Shown here: in pieces, positions 7,992-22,355 of the stretch
Layout: every line of letters begins with the position of its first letter
How positions within the stretch are numbered: position 1 is the first letter of the stretch
From: Streptosporangium becharense
GTDB lineage: Bacteria; Actinomycetota; Actinomycetes; Streptosporangiales; Streptosporangiaceae
Assembly (NCBI RefSeq): GCF_014204985.1
Contig: NZ_JACHMP010000001.1
Coordinates: 372,001 to 436,000, forward strand
DNA length: 64,000 bases
Direction: 5' to 3'
Position numbers and translations under genes: made by a program
Notes under the pieces: model-generated
The model's database searches: none
Told to the model about the DNA's origin: nothing
Seen by the model: only the letters and a program-made list of their open reading frames with translations

Positions 7992-8279
7992 GTGGCGGGA
8001 AAGAACTACTCCCAGGAGTTCAAGGACGAAGTCGTCAGAGCCGTCCTGGATGATCAGATATCGATCGGGCAGGCCGCGAAAGACTTCGGAGCCTCCCGGG
8101 AAACCATCCGGAACTGGGTGGCCAAGGAAAAGCGCCGCCGGTCCGGCAACACCGAGCAGGCGCGGGACGCCGCGGAACGGGCGCGGGTCCGCGAGATGGA
8201 ACGCCGGATCGCCGAACTGGAGCAGGAGAATGCCCTCCTAAAAAAATGTGCCGCCTTCTTCGCGAAAGAGCAGCGGTAA
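7992..8279 (+). CDS. IS3-family transposase OrfA (DNA-binding subunit)
   Basis: GTG start after GGAAGGAAAG; 95 residues. Residues 1-50 form the helix-turn-helix (EFKDEVVRAVLDDQISIGQA ... SRETIRNWV). Residues about 65-90 form the leucine-zipper coiled coil (MERRIAELEQENALLKK) used for dimerisation. Its end overlaps orfB by 34 nt. The A7 run at 8240-8246 inside the overlap is a typical site for -1 ribosomal frameshifting that would make the OrfAB fusion transposase. Confidence 0.92.
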   Translation: MAGKNYSQEFKDEVVRAVLDDQISIGQAAKDFGASRETIRNWVAKEKRRRSGNTEQARDAAERARVREMERRIAELEQENALLKKCAAFFAKEQR

Positions 8280-9157
8280 GCGAGCGGTACGCGCTCGTCC
8301 TCGCGGAGGAGGCCGATTTTCCCGTGGCCATGATGTGCCGCCTTCTTCACGTGTCCACCTCGGGATACTACGAATGGAAGGACCGTCCGCCGTCGGCCGC
8401 CGAAAGGCGCCGGTACGAGCTCATGGAAAGGATCGCAGAGATATTCGACGACTCGGGCCGCACCTACGGCTACCGGCGGGTGCACGCCGAGCTGCTGCGG
8501 TCGGGCCGGGCGGTCGACGACGAGCTGGTGCGCCGGCTCATGCGGCAGATGGGGCTGGTACCCGTACAGGTCAAGCGGCGCCGGGGGCTCACCGTCGCCG
8601 ATGCGCAGGCCGGTCCGATCGCCGACCTGCTCGGGCGGGACTTCACCGCGCCGGTGCCCGGAGCCAAGATGGTCGGCGACATCACGCAGATCGACACCGG
8701 CGAGGGACCGTTGTTTTTGGCCACGGTCATCGACTGCTTCTCCAAATCGGTTATCGGATGGTCGATCGATGTGCGGTATCCGGCGGCATTGGTGTGTGCG
8801 GCGATCGAGATGGCTGTGCGGCGTGTTCCGCCTCCGGCCGGTGCGGTCTTCCACTCCGATCGGGGAAGTCAATATACTTCGGCCGAGTTCGGCCAGGTGC
8901 TCGAGAAGCATGGGATCCGGGGGTCGGTCGGCAGGACCGGGGTATGTTTCGATAACGCGATGGCCGAGTCGTTCTTCGGGAAGCTGAAGACGGAACTGGT
9001 TCATCACCGGTCGTTCGCCACTCGTGCGGAAGCGCGACGTGCTGTCATTCAGTACATTGAGGGCTTCTACAATTCTCGGAGGCTGCATTCGGCGTTGGAA
9101 TACCGGCCTCCCGTTGAGGTGCTCGACGAATGGCTCGCGAACAGTACGGCGGCTTGA
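8246..9157 (+). CDS. IS3-family transposase OrfB (DDE catalytic subunit)
   Basis: 303 residues in the -1 frame relative to orfA. The N-terminal HTH_21 region (GRTYGYRRVHAELL) precedes the rve integrase core. First Asp is in GDITQIDTGEGPLFLATVID, second in VFHSDRGSQYTS, and Glu in CFDNAMAESFFGKLKTEL, with the usual 35-residue spacing between the last two. The C-terminus YNSRRLHSALEYRPP is typical. All catalytic residues are present and the frame is unbroken, so the element looks capable of transposing. It is probably made mainly as an OrfAB fusion by frameshifting; the ATG at 8246 lies directly at the slip site. Confidence 0.93.
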   Translation: MCRLLRERAAVSERYALVLAEEADFPVAMMCRLLHVSTSGYYEWKDRPPSAAERRRYELMERIAEIFDDSGRTYGYRRVHAELLRSGRAVDDELVRRLMRQMGLVPVQVKRRRGLTVADAQAGPIADLLGRDFTAPVPGAKMVGDITQIDTGEGPLFLATVIDCFSKSVIGWSIDVRYPAALVCAAIEMAVRRVPPPAGAVFHSDRGSQYTSAEFGQVLEKHGIRGSVGRTGVCFDNAMAESFFGKLKTELVHHRSFATRAEARRAVIQYIEGFYNSRRLHSALEYRPPVEVLDEWLANSTAA

Positions 9158-9309
9158 TAGAGTTCATTTACTCCGGTGTCCGGAAAACATAGGGCTCCTC
9201 ACTCCGGCGCGGCGATCAGCACCTCCATCACCGAGGCCATCGTGCGGGCCGCCTTGCGCAGCTTGGGGAAGCGGATCGAGGACCACGACCGCCCGGGAAT
9301 CCGGACCCG

Positions 9310-10134
9310 TCACCGCCGCGGAGAGGCTTTCAGGATCGGCGCGGGAGGCAGCCCGAACATCGATCCGCCGGTGCGCGCCATCGCGGCGATGTCCACCTCC
9401 CCCGAGCGACCGGTGACGTACGGGCGGACCGGCCGGTCGAACCGCGGATTGACTAGGAAGAGCACGGTGACGCGCCGCCGGAGCCGGTGGTTGCGGACCT
9501 GGTGGTACAACGGCCGCACCTGGCCGTCGGTCATCGACGTCAGCAGGCTCCCCGGCATCGCCAGCAGGTGCCCGTCCGGGACCGCGACGGGCCGCATCCG
9601 GCCGGCGGACTCCGTCTCCAGGCCGGGCCCGTCCGAGTTGGCCAGCGTGAGCAGGTGGCCGTCCTCGTGGCGGTCCTGCAGCAGGTCCCGCTCGTCGTCC
9701 CGGAGATACCAGTTGACCTCCAGGTAGGAGGAGTCGCGGAAGTCCAGCGCGGGTTCCGGATGACCGTAGTGGGCGGCCAGCCCGGTGAGGATGTCGTCGG
9801 CGGCCCGGGCGGCGACCGCCCAGTACGCGCCGAGGGCGGTGAGGAACGGCGCGATGTCCTCCCCGTTGGGGACGGTGCCCGGAGCGTCCGCCCAGTAGGT
9901 GAAGGACTCGTTCATGTCCGGCCGGTCGGGGCTGACCGAGTACTGGCGGCCGAAGGGGCGGAAGCCGAAGTTGAAGTCATCGCTGCCGTGACGGCGTTTG
10001 ACCGCCTCGTCCAGGGTGAAGAACCGGGCGGCCTCGGCCCGCAACGTGGCGAGAACGCCGGCCTCCGCCGCCGTGAGGGGAATCGTCGCGTGGCCTCTGC
10101 GGAGGATCTCACCGGCCGGGCTGGTACGGGTCAT
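9310..10134 (-). CDS. 2-oxoglutarate/Fe(II) oxygenase, isopenicillin-N-synthase-like
   Basis: ATG at 10134 follows GAAGGA; 274 residues. The jelly-roll iron site is visible as HED near residue 157 (RHEDGHLLTLANSDGPGLE) and a distal His in RPLYHQVRNHRLRRRVTVLF. The same stretch gives the Arg that binds 2-oxoglutarate or the substrate carboxylate in this superfamily. The N-terminal part has the DIOX_N pattern (FFTLDEAVKRRH). It probably hydroxylates or desaturates a pathway intermediate in the cytoplasm. It is the last gene of the minus-strand biosynthetic run, 55 nt after ureC, and so is a candidate tailoring enzyme, for example for an Asn-like residue; that substrate is my inference. Confidence 0.82.
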   Translation of the reverse strand: MTRTSPAGEILRRGHATIPLTAAEAGVLATLRAEAARFFTLDEAVKRRHGSDDFNFGFRPFGRQYSVSPDRPDMNESFTYWADAPGTVPNGEDIAPFLTALGAYWAVAARAADDILTGLAAHYGHPEPALDFRDSSYLEVNWYLRDDERDLLQDRHEDGHLLTLANSDGPGLETESAGRMRPVAVPDGHLLAMPGSLLTSMTDGQVRPLYHQVRNHRLRRRVTVLFLVNPRFDRPVRPYVTGRSGEVDIAAMARTGGSMFGLPPAPILKASPRR

Positions 10135-10147
10135 GCACGTTCCTTCG

Positions 10148-10193
10148 CTGACGGGTTCTCGGGTCACGGCTCACTGACGGGTTCTCGGGTCAC
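10148..10193. repeat. 26-bp-period tandem duplication at the ureC stop
   Basis: The 20-mer CTGACGGGTTCTCGGGTCAC occurs at 10148-10167 and again at 10174-10193, separated by GGCTCA. The second copy contains the ureC stop codon, so the 3' end of ureC plus its spacer was duplicated once. Confidence 0.9.
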
Positions 10194-11860
10194 AGGAAGT
10201 ACAGCTGGCTCAGCGGGGTGCGCTCGGCGGGCACGGAGCTGATGGGGGAACCGTCGAGTGTCACGGCTCCGGTGGCGGCGTCCACCCGGACCGATCCCCG
10301 CCGGTCGTTGCGGATCATGTCGGCCAGACCGACGGCGCGGGTGCCGCGGACGGCCACGCGACGCCGGCGCGTCGGGATGCCGTCGCCGCCGTCGTGCGCG
10401 GCCCGGCTGACGAAGGCGACCGAGAGGTCGGCCGCCGTCTCGCCGTACGCCCCGAACTGCGGTCCGAGGACGAGGGGCTCGCTGGTCTCGGTGGAGGCGT
10501 TGGGGTCTCCGGTCACGCCGTAGGCGGGATAGCCGGCCTTGAGGACGAGCTGGGGTTTGGCACCGAAGTAGCGCGGGTCCCACAGGACGATGTCGGCCAG
10601 GCGGCCGGGGGTGAGCGCCCCGATCTCGTGGGCCATCCCGTGGGCGAGGGCCGGGTTGATGGTGAGCTTGGCGATGTAGCGCAGCACCCGTTCGTTGTCG
10701 TCGCCGCCGGGTTCGGCGTCGCCGGCCTTCATCTTGGCGGCGACGGCGAAGGTACGGCGGACGGTTTCCCCGATCCGTCCCATGGCCTGCGAGTCGGAGG
10801 AGGTGATCGGGATGACTCCGAGGTCGTGCAGGACGTCCTCGGCCCCCAGCGTCCCGGCGCGGATCCGGTCGTGCGCGAGCCGCAGGGCCCCTGGATCGCC
10901 GGGGTCGAGCCGGTGGACCGTCGCGATCATGTGCAGGTGCTCGTCCATCGTGTCGCGGGTGAAGGGCAGCCCGGGGTTGGTGGAGGACCCGATGATGTTC
11001 GGCACCCCCGCCAGCCGCAGGACGTCCGGCGCGTGGCCGCCGCCGCATCCTTCGACGTGGAAGGCGTGCAGGGTCCGGCCGCCGGCGACGGCGAGGGTGT
11101 CCTGGACGAAGAGGGCCTCGTTGAGGGTGTCGCTGTGCAGCGCCACCTGGACGTCGTGCTCGTCGGCCACGGTCAGGGCGGTGTCGAGGGCACGCGCGTG
11201 CGCACCCATGTCCTCGTGGACCTTGAACCCGGACGCTCCCCCCTCGGCCAGGGCTCGGACGAGGGTCCCGGGGTGGGACGTCGAGCCGCGGGCCAGGATG
11301 GCGATGTTGACGGGCCAGGCGTCGAAGGCGCGGAACGCGTGCCGCGACTCGACCGGACTGGTGACCCCGCAGCCCCAGGTCGGCCCGAAGTTCTGGCTGA
11401 CCACGGTGGTCACGCCGGCCGCCAGCGCGGCGTTCATGATCCGCGGGGAGACCAGGTGGACGTGGGTGTCGACGACGCCGGGCGTGGCGATGAGACCTTC
11501 ACCGGCGATGACGGTGGTCCCGGTTCCGGCGACGACGTCGACGCCGTCGAGGGTGTCGGGGTTGCCGGCGCGGCCGACGGCGTGGACGCGGCCGTCCCTG
11601 ATGCCGATGGACGCCTTGCGGACGCCGAGGAGAGGGTCGATCAGGACGACGTTGCTGACGATCACGTCGCAGGTGGCCGGGGTGGGCTCGGCCTGCAGGT
11701 GCATGCCGTCCCGGGCGGTCTTGCCGTAACCGGTCACGAACTCCTCGCCGGAGCGCTGCGCGTCGGACTCGACCCGGATGACCAGCCCCGTGTCCGCCAG
11801 GCGGACCCGGTCGCCGGTGGTGGGGCCGTGCAGTCGCGCGTACCGGAGAGCGTCGCTCAT
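10190..11860 (-). CDS. ureC: Divergent urease alpha subunit
   Basis: 556 residues, near the usual 570. The order of urease alpha motifs is kept: THVHLVSPR (metal His pair), GFKVHEDMGAHA (carbamylated Lys, near residue 211), VALHSDTLNEALF, HAFHVEGCGGGHAPD, SSTNPGLPF, TSSDSQAMGRIGE, and a C-terminal NPALAHGMAHEIG/GRLADIVLWDP. Differences from canonical enzymes include NFGPTWGCGVTSP after the first metal site, and TVHRLD where urease normally has CHHLD, so the flap Cys is Val while the His stays. Activity would need Ni and accessory proteins UreDEFG, none of which is in the window. It overlaps the gamma-beta gene by 4 nt. Position inside a biosynthetic operon suggests action on urea released by, or a ureido group of, the product, but that is inference. 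Confidence 0.85.
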   Translation of the reverse strand: MSDALRYARLHGPTTGDRVRLADTGLVIRVESDAQRSGEEFVTGYGKTARDGMHLQAEPTPATCDVIVSNVVLIDPLLGVRKASIGIRDGRVHAVGRAGNPDTLDGVDVVAGTGTTVIAGEGLIATPGVVDTHVHLVSPRIMNAALAAGVTTVVSQNFGPTWGCGVTSPVESRHAFRAFDAWPVNIAILARGSTSHPGTLVRALAEGGASGFKVHEDMGAHARALDTALTVADEHDVQVALHSDTLNEALFVQDTLAVAGGRTLHAFHVEGCGGGHAPDVLRLAGVPNIIGSSTNPGLPFTRDTMDEHLHMIATVHRLDPGDPGALRLAHDRIRAGTLGAEDVLHDLGVIPITSSDSQAMGRIGETVRRTFAVAAKMKAGDAEPGGDDNERVLRYIAKLTINPALAHGMAHEIGALTPGRLADIVLWDPRYFGAKPQLVLKAGYPAYGVTGDPNASTETSEPLVLGPQFGAYGETAADLSVAFVSRAAHDGGDGIPTRRRRVAVRGTRAVGLADMIRNDRRGSVRVDAATGAVTLDGSPISSVPAERTPLSQLYFL

Positions 11861-12558
11861 GGGGTGCCTTCCTGGGGTGCGAAGAGATAACCGGCGGCAC
11901 GGGCACGGGCCAGGGCGGCCTCCCGTGCACCCGGGGCGTCGAGCGGGCCGTCGACCAGTCCTGCGAAACCGATCGCCCGGCGGTCGCCGCCCAGCGGCGT
12001 CAGCTCCACGGTCCGGGTGCTTCCGGGGTCGAAGCAGACGGTCGTGCCCACCGGCAGGGCCAGGCGGTGGCCGTAGGCGGCGGCGCGGTCGAAGGCCAGT
12101 GCCCGGTTCGTCTCGAAGAAGTGGAAGTGAGAGGTGACGCTGACGGGCACGCCGGAGGTGTTGGTGACACTCAGGCGCACCTGGCCGGTGGGCTCCGGCC
12201 GCGGACCGGCCGCCGGCAGGACGGCCCCGGGTGCCTCACGGGCGGCGTCACCGGCGCCGGGGATGGGGTCGGTGACGACGATGAGTTTCGTGCCGTCCGC
12301 GAAGACCGCCTCGACCTGCACCTCGGTCAGGATGCCGGGGACCTCGGGCATGACGTCGTCCACGGTGAGCACGCCGCGGGCGGCGGCGACGGCCTCGGCG
12401 AGCCGGGCTCCGTCCCGCGCGGCCTCGCAGGCGGCATGAGCGATCATCGCCGTGGCCTCGGGGACGTTCAGCCGCACCCCTCTGGCCAGTCGTTCCCGGG
12501 CGAGCAGCGTGGCCAGGTAGAGCAGCAGCCGGTCGTTCTCCGCTGGGGTCAGTCGCAT
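11857..12558 (-). CDS. ureAB: Fused urease gamma-beta subunit
   Basis: ATG at 12558 follows AGGAG; 233 residues. Residues 1-100 are the gamma subunit (MRLTPAENDRLLLYLATLLA; VMPEVPGILTEVQVEAVFADGTKLI). Residues about 125-233 are the beta subunit (TNTSGVPVSVTSHFHFFETN; RLALPVGTTVCFDPGSTRTVEL). Gamma-beta fusions occur in some bacteria, including actinomycetes. The ATGA overlap with ureC indicates translational coupling. It follows the radical SAM gene by 31 nt, so it is in the same transcript. It pairs with ureC as a two-protein urease; no accessory genes are nearby. Confidence 0.9.
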   Translation of the reverse strand: MRLTPAENDRLLLYLATLLARERLARGVRLNVPEATAMIAHAACEAARDGARLAEAVAAARGVLTVDDVMPEVPGILTEVQVEAVFADGTKLIVVTDPIPGAGDAAREAPGAVLPAAGPRPEPTGQVRLSVTNTSGVPVSVTSHFHFFETNRALAFDRAAAYGHRLALPVGTTVCFDPGSTRTVELTPLGGDRRAIGFAGLVDGPLDAPGAREAALARARAAGYLFAPQEGTP

Positions 12559-12589
12559 GGGGGCTCCTGGGGGTCTCCGCCGGTGGGGG

Positions 12590-14176
12590 TCACTCTCCGA
12601 TGACGACGCCGCACCGCTTGGCGTGGGCACGGATCGCCGCGCGGGCCCCGGCCAGGTCGTCGAAAGTGAGGTCGGGCATCAGGGCACGGGTGTAGTCCCG
12701 CATGGCGTCCTCCGGCGAGACGACGTCCCGCCGGAGCCAGGTGCGCGCGACCTCGGTGAGGGTGCGGTCGTCGGCGACGCTCAGCCCCAGCCGGTCGGCC
12801 GCCTGCCTGGCCGCCGCGGGAGAGGTGAGATAGGTGTAGTCACGCGCGCCGGGCTGCGGTGACAGCACCTCCACGTCGACCGCGGAGAAGACGCCGCTCC
12901 TGCCCCCCTCGGTGATGAGGGCCAGGATCCGCTCCACGTTCTCCGCCAGCAGCTCCTTCGTCATGCCGAGGTGGCCGACGACGAAACCGGCGCGGATGAG
13001 CAGGCCGTGGTCGCGGGCGACGGTGATGGCGTCGGAGTTGAGGCGGTACAGCCGCTCGGCCTCCGCCAGCACGTCGCGGCGCCGTCCGCCGACCGGCTTG
13101 TTCATCGCCGCCAGGGAGAGCGGTGTGCCCGCGTCCATACCGATCATGATCTGGCGGACGCCGAGCGAGGTGAGCAGCGCCGTCCTGCGGGCGTCGGCGA
13201 TGCCGTCGGCGCGGCCGTAGCCCACCAGGACGGGCCGTTCCTCCGGCGACAGGGCGGACCACCAGCCGGGAACGTCGCGGGACATGCCGGACAGCAGCGT
13301 CGCGAACGTCAGCGGCAGCTCGTCGGCGGTCAGGTACAGGTAGTCGTGGCCGCTCGTCCAGGCGGCCTCCAGGGCGGACCACGCCTGCGCCGGGGAGAGC
13401 TGGTTCCGCCACAGGTGACCGGGCTGGATGGAGCAGAAGCTGCACGCGTCGTCGCCCGCGAACTTCACGCAGCCCCGCCCGATCTCCACGGGGACGCCGG
13501 CGGTGACGCTCCGGCCGAGCAGCTCCCGGATTCGCGGTGCGATGCGCGTCTGGAAGTGCTTGGTGTACAGCGGGGTCTGCGGGAAGCCGTGGTCCACCAG
13601 GGTGTAGTCGTAGTTCGCGAAGACGGGCTCGCGGTACGGCGCCGTGACGCGCACTCCGCCCCCGTCGCGGTGCACCAGGCCCGGGTAGGCCGCGGGGTCC
13701 ACCTCCGCCCGCTCCCTCAGGGCCGCGATCAGGCGGGTGAAGGGACCCACGACCTCGTTGCCGACGAACCCGTAGTCGAGGCAGGGGGCGGCGTCCATGC
13801 AGGTGCGCGGCAGCGCGCTGAAATGGTCGTTGCCGACGACGGTGGTGATGCGCGGGTCGGCGTCCTTGGCGTGCCGCGCGATGAGCAGGCCCGCCTCGTA
13901 GTTGGCGGTCAGCACGCCGAGGCAGACCGCCAGGATGCGACCGGCGTTGTCGGTGATGTAGCGCAGCACGTCGTCCAGCGCGACGACGGTGCCGTCCACG
14001 TAGAGCGGCTTCAACGCCGCGTTCTCCTTGAGGGCGGACACCAGGGACAGCGCTCCCAGGCACAGGAAGTCCGACCAGTCGCTGTGCTCCTCGGGCCGGG
14101 TCACGGTCAGCAGCCGCCCGGTGATGACGGTGTTGGAGTTGGGGGGGACGATGACGAGGACTTCATCACGCTGCAT
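12590..14176 (-). CDS. B12-binding-type radical SAM protein with unusual cysteine spacing
   Basis: 528 residues. The N-terminal 150 residues look like a B12-binding-like Rossmann domain (LGVLTANYEAGLLIARHAK; TTVVGNDHFSALPRTC). The 4Fe-4S site is in GRGCVKFAGDDACSFCSIQP near residues 236-252, that is Cys-x8-Cys-x2-Cys instead of CxxxCxxC. After it come the TIM-barrel elements YLYLTADELPLTF and RQIMIGMDAGTPLSL. A C-terminal helical region follows. Such enzymes methylate or rearrange unactivated carbons using SAM, with or without cobalamin. It sits between the phosphotransferase and urease genes in the biosynthetic run and is a likely tailoring enzyme; the substrate is unknown. Confidence 0.8.
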   Translation of the reverse strand: MQRDEVLVIVPPNSNTVITGRLLTVTRPEEHSDWSDFLCLGALSLVSALKENAALKPLYVDGTVVALDDVLRYITDNAGRILAVCLGVLTANYEAGLLIARHAKDADPRITTVVGNDHFSALPRTCMDAAPCLDYGFVGNEVVGPFTRLIAALRERAEVDPAAYPGLVHRDGGGVRVTAPYREPVFANYDYTLVDHGFPQTPLYTKHFQTRIAPRIRELLGRSVTAGVPVEIGRGCVKFAGDDACSFCSIQPGHLWRNQLSPAQAWSALEAAWTSGHDYLYLTADELPLTFATLLSGMSRDVPGWWSALSPEERPVLVGYGRADGIADARRTALLTSLGVRQIMIGMDAGTPLSLAAMNKPVGGRRRDVLAEAERLYRLNSDAITVARDHGLLIRAGFVVGHLGMTKELLAENVERILALITEGGRSGVFSAVDVEVLSPQPGARDYTYLTSPAAARQAADRLGLSVADDRTLTEVARTWLRRDVVSPEDAMRDYTRALMPDLTFDDLAGARAAIRAHAKRCGVVIGE

Positions 14177-14281
14177 GGCTGTCGCTCTCTGCCGCAGGGG
14201 TGGGGACGGTGCGCCTCGACGGCGGGCGGGGCGGTGCTCCGCGGGTGCCGGGACGCCCGCGGGAGGCCCTCCCCCGGCCGC

Positions 14282-15217
14282 TCACGGCTCGACCTGCCGC
14301 CAGCGTTCCGTCACGGACCGCTCGATCCCGTGCATGACGGCGGGCGAACGGAGCGGGTCCGCGGGGAGGCGGCCCTCACGCCGCCACAGGCAGCGGCGCA
14401 GCGCGACGATCACCGCCGCGTGACGGGCGGCGTCCCGGATCAGGCGGGTGTCCGGCTCGGCCTCGCGGCCGGCGCGGTAGCCGCGCAGCAGGCACCGGGC
14501 CCGCCGCACGGACAGGCTCCGGCGGCAGCACAGGCCCAGCACGGCCATCCCCACGTCCACCTCGGGGACGTCCAGCGAGCCGTCCTCCCAGTCGATGAAG
14601 ACCAGGGTGCCGTCGTCCTTGAGGATGATGTTGTCCGGGAACAGGTCGGCGTGGACGGGCACGCGGGGGCCCGGGTGCTCCATCGCGTACCGGGTGGCCC
14701 GCAGCGTGGCGGTCGCCCACCGGCTGAAGGCGCCGTCCGGCAGCGATTCCAGGAGATCGGCCTCGGCGTCACCGAGGCGCAGGTGCGGACGCAGCGGGCT
14801 GCGGAACCCGGCCGCGGTGCGGTGGACCCGCCCCAGGAGCATGCCCGCCTGCTCGACGAGGCCGGGCGGCGGAAGCCGGGGCAGCGTGCGGCCTTCGACG
14901 AAGTCGCAGACGATGGCCGGCGACCCCAGGTGGGAGGTCACCCAGTCGCCGTCGCGTGAGGCGTGTATCCGCGGCACCGGGGCACCGGTCAGGAACAGGT
15001 GCCGCAGGAGGCGGGCGTACTGCCGGGCCGACTCCGGGGACCTCTTGCGCAGCACCGTCAGCACGACCGGCCCGGCCTGCGTCTCCACCCGCACGTGTGA
15101 GTTCTCCACGCCGCCGGCCAACGGCCGTGCCCGCAGGACGTCCAGGCCGTAGGCGGCCATCAGCAGGGCCACGTCCGTCTCCGGAGTCCGCCGGGCCGCC
15201 GGACGGCCAGCCGTCAC
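14282..15217 (-). CDS. Phosphotransferase (APH / homoserine-kinase-II-like)
   Basis: 311 residues with the small-molecule kinase fold. It shows a Gly-rich ATP loop (LAGGVENSHVRVETQAGPVVL), catalytic HADLFPDNIILKDDG near residue 190 with the essential Asp and Asn, and FIDWEDGSLDVPEVDVGMA carrying the metal-binding Asp. This is the aminoglycoside phosphotransferase / homoserine kinase type II superfamily. In a biosynthetic operon it may phosphorylate an intermediate or inactivate the product for self-protection. It overlaps the upstream condensation gene by 4 nt, so they are translationally coupled. The substrate cannot be told from sequence. Confidence 0.8.
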   Translation of the reverse strand: MTAGRPAARRTPETDVALLMAAYGLDVLRARPLAGGVENSHVRVETQAGPVVLTVLRKRSPESARQYARLLRHLFLTGAPVPRIHASRDGDWVTSHLGSPAIVCDFVEGRTLPRLPPPGLVEQAGMLLGRVHRTAAGFRSPLRPHLRLGDAEADLLESLPDGAFSRWATATLRATRYAMEHPGPRVPVHADLFPDNIILKDDGTLVFIDWEDGSLDVPEVDVGMAVLGLCCRRSLSVRRARCLLRGYRAGREAEPDTRLIRDAARHAAVIVALRRCLWRREGRLPADPLRSPAVMHGIERSVTERWRQVEP

Positions 15218-16625
15218 CGGTGCTCCCCCGGCCCGGACATGGCCGATCTCATGATGTCGGCAACGGTGGCGCCGGGGTCGGTGATCGCGCGCAGCACGCG
15301 GTCGAGGTCACCCAGGCAGTCCTTGATCTCCGTCTCGGTGAAGGTCCCGGTCTTGTACGTGAGCGTCCCCACCAGTGCTCCTGCCCGCTCGTCGAGCACC
15401 CAGCGCTGTTCGATGCCGGTCGGCGCGAGCCGGGGACCGAGGTCCTCCGCCTCGATGTCCTGGCAGTGCGCGCCGGTCAGCGTGAGCGACTCGGGACGCA
15501 TCGTGTTGAGCGCGACGGTCACCTGGTACAGGGGATCCGAGCCGAGACCGGCGTGTTCGCACAGGTCCTCCCGGAGGTCCTGGATCGGGAGGGCCTGATG
15601 CTCGATCGCCTCGGTGACCGCGACGCCGGCCTCCGCGACCAGTCGCGCCGCCGTCGACGCCGGGTCGATCCGCAGCCGGATGACGGCGGTGTTCACGAAG
15701 TAGCCGATCAGGTGCTCCACGTCCGGGCGTGCCCGGTTTGCGATCATCATGCCGATCCGGATGTCCGCGGCGGCCGTCCGGTGGTGCAGGACGAGCGCGA
15801 GAGCGGCGAGGAAGGGGCCCGCGAGACCACCGCGGGCGGTCTCGCGCAGGTCCCGGACCAGCGCGGCCGGGATGTGGACCCGTTCGACGTCGACGGGCGT
15901 CAGCGCCTCCGCCGGTGGTGCGGGACGTTCGGTGAAGGTCATCGCGGGCCACGGCCCGGTCAGCCGCTCCCGCCAGAAGCGCAGTTGCCGCTGCTCCTCG
16001 GGGCCGCCGCGCTCGCGGCGCATCCGGCGGCAGACGTCGGCGAAGCTGCGGGGCAGCGCGGGCAGGCCGGCGGGCCGGTCGAGCACCGCGGCGTCGTAGA
16101 GCGCCGACAGCTCGCGGTAGAGCACGCCGATGGACCAGCCGTCGCTCACCAGATGGTGGATCTGCAGGAGGACGACGTGCCGGTCGGTGCCGAGTTCGAC
16201 GAGGTGGACGCGGAAGAGGGGGCCGCGCCGGGGGTCGAGGTCCATGGCCGGCGGCTGGCGCAGCAGTTCGCCGGCGCCGGGCGGGGTGCCCGGCGGGGCG
16301 GTGATCGCGCTGCGGGTCACGCGGTCGGGGATGCGGGCGGCGACGAGTTGCACCGGGGTGGCGTCCGGCAGCTGCCGGAAGGTGGTGCGCAGCGCCGACT
16401 GCCGGACGACGAGCGCGCTGACCGCACGCTGGAGGGCCCCGGCGTCCAGCGGCCCGTCGACCAGGACGGCGCCGGTGTCGATCGGCCGCAGCCGCGTCGT
16501 GTCGCCCGGGGCCGGCCAGGTGCCGTCGGCCAGGGCGAACTCGGCGTCGATGAGGCGCTCCTGCCCCGGGGACAGGGGTGCCGCCTCCACGATCACCGTG
16601 GGGTTCGGGCCGGGGCGGTGGCCGC

Positions 16626-16629
<4 letters not shown>
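15214..16629 (-). CDS. Stand-alone NRPS condensation protein
   Basis: ATG at 16629 overlaps the stop of the upstream NRPS (ATGA), giving 471 residues; a longer frame upstream is antisense noise. It is a single condensation domain: SPGQERLIDAEFAL (C1), ALRTTFRQ (C2), IHHLVSDGWSIGVLYRELSALY with the active HHxxxDG near residues 155-161 (C3), FFVNTAV-type YFVNTAVIRL (C5), and LPIQDLREDL (C6). No A, T or thioesterase domain follows. It could catalyse the last condensation or amide/ester release of the thiazole-bearing chain onto a free amine. It lies directly downstream of the oxidase-containing NRPS, which fits a terminal role. Confidence 0.88.

Positions 16630-22351
<5,722 letters not shown>

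Positions 22352-22355
<4 letters not shown>

Larger units (their letters stand above)
7936..9189 (+). mobile_element. IS3-family insertion sequence
   Basis: The element carries overlapping orfA and orfB with an A7 slippage site. It is bounded by imperfect inverted repeats: TTCCGGACAC at 7940-7949 pairs with GTGTCCGGAA at 9176-9185. The ends extend to about 7936 and to the CA at 9188-9189, giving about 1254 bp, a usual IS3 size. No matching 3-4 bp target duplication is visible (CCA versus TAG), so the flanks may have been rearranged after insertion. Exact ends are uncertain by a few bases. Confidence 0.8.

Noticed and set aside
9190..9309. Remnant gene to the right of the IS3 element
   Set aside because: Both strands were read for a continuation of the interrupted repeat-fibre gene; only short frames without a recognisable match were found.
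10394..11890. 498-codon plus-strand frame over ureC
   Set aside because: Antisense shadow of a well-matched urease alpha gene.
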